64,000 bases of DNA from Paenarthrobacter aurescens TC1 (GTDB taxonomy: Bacteria; Actinomycetota; Actinomycetes; Actinomycetales; Micrococcaceae), in assembly GCA_000014925.1 (NCBI GenBank), contig CP000474.1, positions 3,286,001 through 3,350,000 on the forward strand, read 5' to 3'. The translations under genes were made by a program, and so were the position numbers. The notes under the pieces were generated by a model. The model made no database searches, had not been told where the DNA came from, and saw only the letters and a program-made list of their open reading frames with translations. Positions 8,119 to 15,523 of this stretch are shown in pieces (positions within the stretch are counted from its first letter, which is position 1; every line of letters starts with the position of its first letter).

Positions 8119-9690
8119 CTAGTCCGGCATGGACATGGTCCGCAGGTCCAGTTGCCGGAGTACCCTGTCAGCCACTTCCGGATCGGTGCCTGGCTCGTTG
8201 CGGGCTGCCACCACTTCCTGGCGGGCAGCATCCAGGGCGATGGTCTGAACGGCGATGGATAGTTCCCGTCCACGTTTGCGCTTCTCGGCGACGGATTCGT
8301 TCCGCAACGTGCCGTCCAACAGCTCCGCATGGAGGCGGCGCATCTTTTCCTTGACCAGGGTCACTTTCTCGGCAGGGAGTTCCTTCATGAGGTCGTGGTC
8401 TTTCAACGCAGCCACAGCAGCGGACTGGGCGCGCTTGGCAAGGACCTTGGCGGCGTCCTGTTCATGTGATCCGTCCTCGGTCGCATCCAGAACGCGCATG
8501 AGCCACGGAAGCGTGAGGCCGGGGAGGACCAAAGTGGCCAGGAGTACCGCGCACGCAATGACCAGGATTTCGTGGCGTGCCGGGAAGTCGCTGCCATCCG
8601 GCAGGGTCATGGGGAGGGCCAGTGCCAGCGCCAGGGTGGCCAGGCCGCGCATGCCGCACCACGTCAGGATCAACACTTCCTTGGGCGACGTCGGTTGCAA
8701 CAGGTTTCTGCGCTTCCGCGCTGTGAGGGCGAGGAGGCCCAGCCATAGGAAACGCACCACGAATACCAGGATGCAGATCACTACGGCCATGCCGATCATC
8801 CCGAAAATCGCCGTTCCTTCGTCCCGGATGACGTGCCGGATCTCCAGCCCCACCAAACCGAAGGCCAGGCCAGTAGCAAGCAGTTCCACCACGTCCCAGA
8901 AGGCGGTGCGCGTGATGCGTTCAGCGGCGTCCTGCGGCCGCGTATGGCGCTGCAGTTCCAAAGCGGTGACGACGACGGCCACCACACCTGAAGCGTGCAG
9001 CTCTTCCGCGAGGATGTAGGCGGCGAAAGGAACCACCAAGGTCACGGCGCTGCGGGCGACCATGGAGGTCACCAGCTTGGTGATGAACTTGGTCAGCCAA
9101 CCCATCGCGATCCCGATGACGACAGCCAGCGCCGCACCGATGACAAACTGCGGAATGACTTCCGGGCCCACTTCCTTGCCGGACATCGTTGCGGCCACAG
9201 CTGCCTGGAAGATCACGATTGCGGCGGCGTCGTTGAAGAGCCCTTCACTTTGAAGGACCGTGATGAGCCGGCGCGGCATGTGGACCCGGCCCGCCACGGA
9301 CTCCACGGCAACGGGGTCCGGCGGGGCCACCATGGCACCCAAAGCAATGGCCGCCGGGATGCCGATGCCCGGGATCATGAGCCACGCAGCACCGGCTACC
9401 ACCGCGGTGGACACCACCACCAGAGCCACAGCCATCAACAGGAGGGTCCGCCAACGCACCCGGAAAACCGCCCAAGAGCTCTTCTGCGCCGTAGCGAACA
9501 GGAGCGGCGGAAGGAAGATCGGCAGGATCAGTTCTGGCGAAATCTCAAACTCAGGGAAGCCGGGAATGAAGGTGAGCGCAATAGCCAGGATCAGCATCAG
9601 GACCGGGTAGGGAAGCCGGAGCCTGTCTCCCAGGCCCACTGCCACCACCGTTGCAAGCAACAACCCGACGATGAGCGCCAACTGATCCAT
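8119..9690 (-). CDS. Na+/H+ antiporter, CPA1 family
   Basis: A 523-aa membrane protein that exchanges cytosolic Na+ or K+ for H+. About 11-12 hydrophobic helices cover residues 1-410, followed by a ~110-residue charged cytosolic tail. CPA1 hallmarks include the ion-binding GAMVAPPDPVAV segment and EGLFNDAAAIVIF with the conserved Asn-Asp. The frame is open to 9720, but ATG 9690 is favoured: it starts directly with the first helix (MDQLALIVGLL) and has AGGAAA just upstream. It is convergent with the ROK gene and lies alone between two unrelated genes, so it looks monocistronic. Confidence 0.9.
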   Translation of the reverse strand: MDQLALIVGLLLATVVAVGLGDRLRLPYPVLMLILAIALTFIPGFPEFEISPELILPIFLPPLLFATAQKSSWAVFRVRWRTLLLMAVALVVVSTAVVAGAAWLMIPGIGIPAAIALGAMVAPPDPVAVESVAGRVHMPRRLITVLQSEGLFNDAAAIVIFQAAVAATMSGKEVGPEVIPQFVIGAALAVVIGIAMGWLTKFITKLVTSMVARSAVTLVVPFAAYILAEELHASGVVAVVVTALELQRHTRPQDAAERITRTAFWDVVELLATGLAFGLVGLEIRHVIRDEGTAIFGMIGMAVVICILVFVVRFLWLGLLALTARKRRNLLQPTSPKEVLILTWCGMRGLATLALALALPMTLPDGSDFPARHEILVIACAVLLATLVLPGLTLPWLMRVLDATEDGSHEQDAAKVLAKRAQSAAVAALKDHDLMKELPAEKVTLVKEKMRRLHAELLDGTLRNESVAEKRKRGRELSIAVQTIALDAARQEVVAARNEPGTDPEVADRVLRQLDLRTMSMPD

Positions 9691-9816
9691 TTTCCTGCTT
9701 CCCCTGATGGTGTACGGCACTTCCCCAGGCCAAGCCGAAAAAGTTCCCTACCAACATATCCCGGTCCGCAGGACTGTCCCCGTACGCAGACGGTGCGGGG
9801 TCAGTACTCCGCTGGG

Positions 9817-10473
9817 TCAGTACTCCGTGAGGGCATCCACTACATCCTCGGTTCCATCCTTGAACCTGATGGTTCTGTGGATGGTCCCCGGGAGCTCCAG
9901 GACGGCCGCTGTCACCAGGGCAACATTGGCCCTGGAGGTCTCTGTGCCGTTGCCGGGGTTTGCTGGATCCGTTTCGATCAGGCCGGTGGCAGGTTCATCC
10001 GTCAGAGTTCCCGGGCCAAGGATCGTCCAGTCGAGGTCAGTGCTGCGCAGGTACTCATCTGCCGCCGCTTTGGCCTCCGCGTAGGCGAAGAACGGGTGGT
10101 CCTCGGGAACACCGTGATCTTTGGCGGCGCCGATGTAGGAGACCATCACATACCGTTTGACGCTGGACTCGGCTGCCGCGTCCATAGATCGTATGGCTGC
10201 GTCGCGGTCCACGGCATAGGTCCTGGCAGGATTCCCTCCGCCGGCTCCGGCTGACCAGACCACCGCGTCATGGTCGGTGAACGCCTGGGCGAGTTCCGCC
10301 GTCGTCGAATTTTCCACGTCCAGCACCTCAGCAGTAGCGCCGGTCTCCGTGACATCTGCCACATGGTCGGGATTTCGGATGAAAGACGTGACGTCGTGAC
10401 CTTCGCCACTAAGAATGCGGGACAGATGCAGGGCCACTTTCCCGTGGCCGCCAATGATTGCGATTCGGCTCAT
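9817..10473 (-). CDS. NAD(P)-binding atypical SDR (NmrA/YwnB-like)
   Basis: A 218-aa single-domain Rossmann protein. The N-terminal IAIIGGHGKVALHLSRIL is the dinucleotide-binding GxxGxxG-like motif; VVWSAGAGGG and YVMVSYIGA are equivalent to the conserved strand ends of atypical short-chain dehydrogenases. There is no canonical YxxxK, so it may be a redox sensor or an epimerase-like protein rather than a classical dehydrogenase. CAGAAT lies six bases before the ATG and no clear Shine-Dalgarno is present, which fits a leaderless transcript. The substrate is unknown. Confidence 0.85.
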   Translation of the reverse strand: MSRIAIIGGHGKVALHLSRILSGEGHDVTSFIRNPDHVADVTETGATAEVLDVENSTTAELAQAFTDHDAVVWSAGAGGGNPARTYAVDRDAAIRSMDAAAESSVKRYVMVSYIGAAKDHGVPEDHPFFAYAEAKAAADEYLRSTDLDWTILGPGTLTDEPATGLIETDPANPGNGTETSRANVALVTAAVLELPGTIHRTIRFKDGTEDVVDALTEY

Positions 10474-10496
10474 GGACCCATTCTGTCCCGCGGAAC

Positions 10497-10531
10497 GAAA
10501 AAAGACCCCGCAGGCGAAGCTGCGGGGTCTT
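10497..10531 (-). terminator. Rho-independent terminator after tRNA-Met
   Basis: A 12-bp perfect stem (10502-10513 with 10520-10531, AAGACCCCGCAG) closes a 6-nt loop; on the minus strand it is followed by a T-run. It ends the tRNA-Met transcript. Confidence 0.85.
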
Positions 10532-10537
10532 GCTCTG

Positions 10538-10611
10538 TAGCGGTGGGGAGGCTCGATCTCCCGACCTCACGATTATGAGTCGTGCGCTCTAACCAACTGA
10601 GCTACACCGCC
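10538..10611 (-). tRNA. tRNA-Met (CAT), elongator type
   Basis: A 74-nt cloverleaf: acceptor GGCGGTG with CACCGCT, D-arm AGCTCAGTTGGTTAGAGC, anticodon stem CACGA/TCGTG around loop CTCATAA, T-stem GGGAG/CTCCC, discriminator A. CCA is not encoded. The sequence resembles actinobacterial elongator tRNA-Met and not the initiator. The T-loop reads ATCGAGC, with A at position 54 in place of the usual U. Confidence 0.95.
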
Positions 10612-10620
10612 ACGAATGAG

Positions 10621-10661
10621 AAAAACCTGTGTCAAGCCGGTCAAAACCGCCTTGACACAGG
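10621..10661 (-). terminator. Rho-independent terminator after tRNA-Thr
   Basis: CCTGTGTCAAG (10626-10636) and CTTGACACAGG (10651-10661) form a perfect 11-bp stem with a 14-nt loop; on the minus strand TTTTT follows. It separates the tRNA-Thr and tRNA-Met units. Confidence 0.85.
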
Positions 10662-10672
10662 CCCTCATCCAG

Positions 10673-10744
10673 AGCCCCCCACCGGAATCGATCCGGTGAC
10701 CTCGTTCTTACCAAGAACGCGCTCTACCACTGAGCTAGGGGGGC
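10673..10744 (-). tRNA. tRNA-Thr (GGT)
   Basis: A 72-nt cloverleaf: acceptor GCCCCCC with GGGGGGC, D-arm AGCTCAGTGGTAGAGC, anticodon stem CGTTC/GAACG around loop TTGGTAA (anticodon GGT), T-stem ACCGG/CCGGT, discriminator T. CCA is not encoded. The T-loop is ATCGATT, again with A54, as in the neighbouring tRNA-Met. Confidence 0.95.
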
Positions 10745-10873
10745 AACGAGTAAATACTCTACCGGACGTTTTCGGAAGCTACAAATCGGCGAAAAAACGC
10801 GGAAAAACAGCGCCGACACAATTTGCGAAGACGCGGCCTTCGTGATCTATTTCCGGCTTCGAAGCGGCAGGCT

Positions 10874-11353
10874 TCAGGGCAGCCGGAGCACCTGCCCGGG
10901 GTAGATCCGGTCCGGGTTCGGCACGGTGTCCGCATTGGTTGCGATCAGGGCTCCAAGGTCCACGCCGTACTGCGCCGCGATCCCGTTCATGGTGTCGCCC
11001 TGCTCCACCACAACCTCCGTGACCCGTGGTGCCACCGGTCCCGGCTGACCCGTCCCTGCCGCGGCCTCAGAGGCGGCCTCCTGCGCTTGCGGCTGGACTT
11101 CCGGGGCCTCGGGTTCCAAGCCCTCCTGTTCGGCCTCCTGGGCTGCTGCGGCGTCTGCTGCTGCCTGCTGTTGGGTTGCCTGTGCGGCAGCGGTCTCCGC
11201 AGCAGCCTTGTCGGCAGCGGAGACCTCGACGGCGGCGGCATCCTCCGCGACTTGCCTCTCCGCAGTCCGGTCAAACGGAGCTGCTCCGCTTCTCTCGTCT
11301 GCGCCCTTGCCTCCGAAGCCCAAGTTCTTCTTCACGTTGTCCAGCAATCCCAT
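10874..11353 (-). CDS. LysM-domain protein
   Basis: A 159-aa protein with a C-terminal LysM domain (residues ~112-159: VEQGDTMNGIAAQYGVDLGALIATN, then NPDRIYPGQVLRLP), a peptidoglycan- or chitin-binding module. Residues ~35-105 form a low-complexity Ala/Gln/Glu-rich linker. No signal peptide or lipobox is visible, so export is unproven; similar BON-less LysM proteins in actinobacteria are annotated only as hypothetical. AGGAGGGT precedes the ATG closely. It lies alone between the tRNAs and the helicase gene. The function beyond cell-wall binding is unknown. Confidence 0.85.
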   Translation of the reverse strand: MGLLDNVKKNLGFGGKGADERSGAAPFDRTAERQVAEDAAAVEVSAADKAAAETAAAQATQQQAAADAAAAQEAEQEGLEPEAPEVQPQAQEAASEAAAGTGQPGPVAPRVTEVVVEQGDTMNGIAAQYGVDLGALIATNADTVPNPDRIYPGQVLRLP

Positions 11354-11516
11354 GGAGCACCCTCCTGTTTTCTGCCGACTGTCTTTTCTGCCGACTGTCA
11401 GCCGTGCCTCGATCGTACGGCCGGGCAGGGCCCCACGGAACCCGCTCCTGTGGGAAATCCCCGCCGCACAACGGCGCGCGCAGCCAACAAGCCCCGGAGG
11501 GAAGCATTAAACACAT

Positions 11517-11550
11517 CAGGGGGCCGGCTCGAAAGCCGACCCCCCTGACG
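11517..11550 (-). terminator. Hairpin after the DEAD-box helicase gene
   Basis: A GC-rich inverted repeat centred on CGAA (CAGGGGGCCGGCT-type arm at 11517-11531, matching arm to 11550) lies 33 bp beyond the helicase stop. The T-run on the minus strand is weak. The 12-bp word AGTGTTTACCAC is repeated at 11561-11572 and 11579-11590, the second copy spanning the stop codon. Confidence 0.6.
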
Positions 11551-11583
11551 GGAACTACTTAGTGTTTACCACCAAGGAAGTGT

Positions 11584-13764
11584 TTACCACTTGCCCTTGC
11601 GGTTGAAATCGCGGTTGCTGCCTTCGCCGCCGGTGCGGGGCTTGCGGGCACCGTCACCGTGACCACCGAAGCGGGAACCGCTGGCCTGGCCACGATCGCG
11701 GTCGCCGAAGCTGCCTGCGGTGCGCTCTGAACGGTCGCTGTAGGAGCGTCCGCCACGATCAGCAGAGGTACGCTCGCCGTCGGACTTGCGGAAGTCCTTC
11801 TTGAAGCCGCCGCTGCCCTTGAAGTTTCCGCCGCCACGGTTTTCGCGGTCGCCGTAACCACCGCGTCCACCAGCGCCGCCACCGGAGTAACCGCCACGGT
11901 CGCCGCTGGGCCTGCGTCCGTTATCCAGTTCGAGGTTGATCAGCTCGCCACCGATGCGGGTGCGGGACAGTGCGCGCAGCTGCTCGGGGCTCAGGTCTGC
12001 CGGGAGCTCCACCAGGGAGTGGTCCGAGCGGATGTCGATGCCACCGATCTGTGCGGAAGAGATGCCACCTTCGTTGGCAATGGCACCAACGATGGAACCC
12101 GGCATGACGCGCTGACGGCGTCCGACGGCGATCCGGTAGGTGGCGTTGCCCTCGGTGAGCGCACGGGTCGGGCCACGGGAACCGAAGCCGTCCTTGGAGC
12201 GCTCGCGCTTCTGGTACTCAGGAGCGGCAGGCAGTTCCTTGACCAGCAAAGGCTGTCCACCCTGGGCCATGACGGCCAAGGCTGCAGCGATCTCGGAGGC
12301 CGGCACGTTGTGCTCTTCCTCGTAAGAGGAGATGAGGTCGCGGAACGCTGCGACATCCTCGGATTCGAGGGTCTCCGTGATGCGCTCGGCGAACTTGCCA
12401 AGGCGCAACGTGTTCACGGTCTCAGCTGTGGGCAGGTGCATCTGCTCCACCGGCTGGCGCGTGGCCTTTTCGATGGAACGCAGCAGGTACTTCTCACGCG
12501 GCGTCATGAACAGGATGGCATCGCCGGAACGGCCTGCACGGCCCGTACGGCCAATGCGGTGCACGTAGGACTCGGTGTCGTGGGGGATGTCGTAGTTGAT
12601 GACGTGGCTGATGCGCTCAACGTCAAGGCCACGGGCCGCGACGTCGGTAGCAACCAGGATGTCGATGCGGCCTTCCTTCAGCGCGTCCACAGTGCGTTCG
12701 CGCTGCTGCTGCGGGATGTCGCCGTTGATGGCGGCAGCTTGGAAACCGCGGGCCTTGAGCTTGTCGGCCAGGTCCTCGGTAGCCATCTTGGTGCGCACGA
12801 AGGCGATGACGCCGTCGAACTCTTCAACCTCAAGGATGCGGGTCAGGGCGTCCAGCTTGTGCGGGCCCATGACCTGGAGGTAGCGCTGCTTGGTGTTGGC
12901 GCCGGTGGTGGTCTTGGACTTCACCGAGATCTCAGCCGGGTTGTTCAGGTACTGCTTGGACATGCGGCGGATCTGGCCCGGCATGGTGGCAGAGAACAAG
13001 GCAACCTGGCGGGTTTCAGGAGTCTGCTGGAAGATCTGCTCAACGTCATCGGCAAAGCCCATGCGCAGCATTTCGTCAGCTTCGTCCAGCACCAGGTACT
13101 GGAGTTCGGACAGGTCCAGGGAACCCTTGGCGATGTGGTCGATCACGCGGCCGGGGGTACCGACAACAACCTGTGCACCTCGGCGCAGGCCAGCGAGCTG
13201 GGGGCCGTAAGCCGAGCCACCGTAAACGGGAAGGACCGTGAAGTCATCAATGTGCTTGGCGTAGGAGGTGAATGCCTCAGCAACCTGGAGGGCCAGTTCA
13301 CGCGTCGGAGCCAGAACAAGCGCCTGGGTCTTGCGGGACGGGCCGTTGAGGTCGTGAAGTTCAGCCAGGCGGGACAGGGCAGGAACAGCGAAAGCTGCGG
13401 TCTTGCCGGTACCGGTCTGTGCGAGGCCTACAACATCGCGGCCTTCGAGGAGGAGCGGGATGGTGGCTGCCTGAATGGGGGACGGCTTTTCGTAGCCGAC
13501 GTCCTGCAGGGCGGCCAGAACGCGTCCGTCGATGCCAAGATCGACGAAGCGGACGCCTTCTTCTTCCTCTTCTTCTACCTTCGGGGCAGGAGCTTCGGTG
13601 AAGGCGGGGGCTGCAGTCTCAGCTGCAACGGTCTCGACGGGGGCAGCGGCAGCAGCCGGTGCTTCAGCTTCGGCGGGAGCGGAGGTCTCCGCTACATCAG
13701 CGGACTCGGTGGTCGCTACATCAGCGGACTCAGCGTCGAAGTTTTCGTTGAGATTTTCGGTCAT
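11584..13764 (-). CDS. deaD: DEAD-box ATP-dependent RNA helicase (CsdA/DeaD type)
   Basis: A ~726-aa helicase that unwinds RNA duplexes in ribosome assembly or cold adaptation. Seen in order: an Ala/Glu/Thr-rich N-terminal extension (~60 aa), Q-motif region, Walker A AQTGTGKTAAF, PTRELA, DEAD box LVLDEADEML, FSATMP, helicase C motifs HVINYDIPHD and HRIGRTGRAGR, a DbpA/CsdA-like RNA-binding segment (YRIAVGRRQRVMPGSIVGAI) and a long RGG/Gly-Arg-Ser-rich tail. Start ATG 13764 is chosen over ATG 13785 because GAGG lies 11 nt before it and nothing precedes the other. The long leader upstream would suit post-transcriptional cold control, which is inference. Confidence 0.93.
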   Translation of the reverse strand: MTENLNENFDAESADVATTESADVAETSAPAEAEAPAAAAAPVETVAAETAAPAFTEAPAPKVEEEEEEGVRFVDLGIDGRVLAALQDVGYEKPSPIQAATIPLLLEGRDVVGLAQTGTGKTAAFAVPALSRLAELHDLNGPSRKTQALVLAPTRELALQVAEAFTSYAKHIDDFTVLPVYGGSAYGPQLAGLRRGAQVVVGTPGRVIDHIAKGSLDLSELQYLVLDEADEMLRMGFADDVEQIFQQTPETRQVALFSATMPGQIRRMSKQYLNNPAEISVKSKTTTGANTKQRYLQVMGPHKLDALTRILEVEEFDGVIAFVRTKMATEDLADKLKARGFQAAAINGDIPQQQRERTVDALKEGRIDILVATDVAARGLDVERISHVINYDIPHDTESYVHRIGRTGRAGRSGDAILFMTPREKYLLRSIEKATRQPVEQMHLPTAETVNTLRLGKFAERITETLESEDVAAFRDLISSYEEEHNVPASEIAAALAVMAQGGQPLLVKELPAAPEYQKRERSKDGFGSRGPTRALTEGNATYRIAVGRRQRVMPGSIVGAIANEGGISSAQIGGIDIRSDHSLVELPADLSPEQLRALSRTRIGGELINLELDNGRRPSGDRGGYSGGGAGGRGGYGDRENRGGGNFKGSGGFKKDFRKSDGERTSADRGGRSYSDRSERTAGSFGDRDRGQASGSRFGGHGDGARKPRTGGEGSNRDFNRKGKW

Positions 13765-14150
13765 AGGGGGAAATTCCTCATCCATAGGGCAGTCGGCGCG
13801 GCCCGGTTGGGCTTGGCCGCATTACTCGTCGCGAGAAACAGGAAAAGGTGCCCTGCTTTTCGCAAGAAGTCCGGCGCTATCGCAATCCCATGGCAGGACT
13901 TCCCGCTGCATCTCTTGGCTGCTATCCCAGCAGTCTGTACAGCGTTTTCTTTAGCCGGCTCTCCCTATGAAAATGCCCGCACACATTTGCGGGCCCCAAC
14001 ACTTACCAGTCCTGCCTCAAGAATTGGGCAGGATAAAGGGATTTCCGGAGTGGGGGATATTTCAAGTGTAGGGCACAGAGGCCCATCACCGCGACCCGAG
14101 AGCCCCTGAAGCCCGGGTGAGCTTGTTCACACAAGCTCTTCGCTCCCCCG
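13765..14150 (-). promoter_or_regulatory. 386-bp gene-free stretch: helicase leader/promoter region
   Basis: No convincing gene is present on either strand; the long antisense frame over this region is a codon-bias shadow. It holds two small hairpins: GCCCGC/GCGGGC (13975-13980/13989-13994), followed on the minus strand by ATTTTC, and CCTGCC/GGCAGG around 14011-14032. The first could be an attenuator or the terminator of a short upstream RNA. Cold-shock helicase genes often have long structured leaders; no specific motif could be confirmed. Confidence 0.4.
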
Positions 14151-14816
14151 CTAAAGGCTCTGGAGCCCGTTTCTCCGCATGACCTTTTCAAAGACCGGAC
14201 GGTAGTCCTCCTGCAAACGGATCTCTCCGTCGGCCTCGGCATCCAAGAGAATCTGTACCAGTTCGGGGCTGGGCTCGCTGAACCACTGCCCCACCGTAAT
14301 GCCGTGCTTGGGGACGAAGGTGCGATGGATGTGGTCTCCCGCTGAGATGGTGCCTGTCTTGATCACCCTGAGGTAGGTCCCGATACGGCCGGCCTGCGTG
14401 AAGCGCTTCACCCATTGGGGCTCACCGATCACCCTTTGGAAGGTTGCGCACGGGACACGCGGTGACGTGACTTCCAGTTCCACGTCCAGGCCAATCTTCC
14501 AGCGTTCGCCGATCACAGCGCCGGTGGTTTCGATTCCGGCCACGCGCAGGTTTTCCCCGAAGAGACCGGCGGGCAGCTCCCGCTGCAACTCGCCGGACCA
14601 GTAGTCCGCATCCGCCTGTGAATATGCGTACAGGGCTTGGTCTTCGCCGCCGTGATCAACCCGGTTGGCCTGCACATCCCCGTGAAGGCCAAGTTTGTGA
14701 ACCTTGATTGCCCCCTCTACAGGGCGCTTGTCTATGCCGGTGACTCCCACGCTCCCCTGGGGGTCGGGCAGCAACTGGTGGACACGGCAGACGGCAAGGA
14801 GGGATGCGGTGTTCAT
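14151..14816 (-). CDS. MOSC-domain protein (YiiM-like)
   Basis: A 221-aa MOSC protein, a fold that carries sulfur or a molybdenum cofactor via a conserved cysteine. The key segment TSPRVPCATFQRVIG contains that cysteine; KLGLHGDVQANRVDHGGEDQALYAY and GLFGENLRVAG are the other family signatures, as in YiiM-type proteins that help reduce hydroxylated purines such as 6-hydroxylaminopurine. ATG 14816 is preferred over GTG 14822 because TACACT lies exactly seven bases upstream and there is no Shine-Dalgarno, suggesting a leaderless mRNA. It lies just downstream of a two-component system read in the same direction, 32 bp away. Confidence 0.88.
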   Translation of the reverse strand: MNTASLLAVCRVHQLLPDPQGSVGVTGIDKRPVEGAIKVHKLGLHGDVQANRVDHGGEDQALYAYSQADADYWSGELQRELPAGLFGENLRVAGIETTGAVIGERWKIGLDVELEVTSPRVPCATFQRVIGEPQWVKRFTQAGRIGTYLRVIKTGTISAGDHIHRTFVPKHGITVGQWFSEPSPELVQILLDAEADGEIRLQEDYRPVFEKVMRRNGLQSL

Positions 14817-14848
14817 GGACACCAGTGTACGGACGGGCGGAGCCAGGA

Positions 14849-15523
14849 CTAAGGATCAAAACGATAGCCCATGCCGGCTTCCGTGTGCAGGTGGCGTGGT
14901 TCAGCGGGATCGCGCTCCAGCTTGCGGCGCAGTTGGGCTATGTATACGCGCAGGTACTGTGTTTCCTTCGCGTACGCCTGCCCCCACACCTGGGTAAGGA
15001 TTTGCTGTTGGCTCACCAGCTTCCCCTTATTGCGGACCAGCAGCTCCAGGATGTTCCATTCCGTAGGCGTCAGGCGCACTTCCGAGCCATCCTTGACGAT
15101 CTTCTTACCGGCCAGGTCAACCATGAAGTCCGTGGTGGCCAGCGTGGGTTCCTCGTGCTCGGTAACCACCCGGCGGGAGGCGACCCGAAGTCGCGCAAGC
15201 AGCTCATCCAAACCGAAAGGCTTGGTCACGTAGTCGTCCGCACCGGCGTCGAGCGCTTCAACTTTGTCCTCCGAGGCGTGCCGGGCGGACAGCACAATGA
15301 TGGGCATACTGCTCCAGCCGCGAATGCGGCGGATGATCTCCACGCCGTCCATGTCCGGCAGGCCGAGGTCCAGCACCACGATTTCCACCGGCTGCTTGGC
15401 AGTGGCTTGCAGCGCGTCAGCGCCGGTCCCCACAGTCAGCGCCTGGTAACCGTTGGCTTGAAGGGTGACCTGCATGGCTCGGGCAATGCGGGCCTCGTCC
15501 TCAACGATGAGCACCAGCGTCAT
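14849..15523 (-). CDS. kdpE: KdpE-like response regulator (OmpR family)
   Basis: A 224-aa response regulator: receiver domain with phospho-acceptor D52 (VVLDLGLPDMDG), conserved K101 (YVTKPFG) and acidic pair E9/D10 region, then an OmpR winged helix (VRLTPTEWNILELLVRNKGKL and the recognition helix near ETQYLRVYIAQLRRKL). The sequence is KdpE-like, so control of K+ uptake is likely, but no kdpFABC genes are in the window. The start is ATG 15523, which overlaps the kinase stop as ATGA; the frame extends six codons further but that would be inside the kinase gene without reason. Confidence 0.9.
   Translation of the reverse strand: MTLVLIVEDEARIARAMQVTLQANGYQALTVGTGADALQATAKQPVEIVVLDLGLPDMDGVEIIRRIRGWSSMPIIVLSARHASEDKVEALDAGADDYVTKPFGLDELLARLRVASRRVVTEHEEPTLATTDFMVDLAGKKIVKDGSEVRLTPTEWNILELLVRNKGKLVSQQQILTQVWGQAYAKETQYLRVYIAQLRRKLERDPAEPRHLHTEAGMGYRFDP

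Noticed and set aside
11561..11590. AGTGTTTACCAC direct repeat as an attachment site
   Set aside because: It is only 12 bp with an 18-bp period at the end of the helicase gene, with no integrase or tRNA partner; it is probably a local duplication.
12019..14109. A 696-codon open frame on the plus strand
   Set aside because: It lies antisense to the helicase gene, has no domain signature, and arises from GC-rich codon bias; the minus-strand frame has all helicase motifs.
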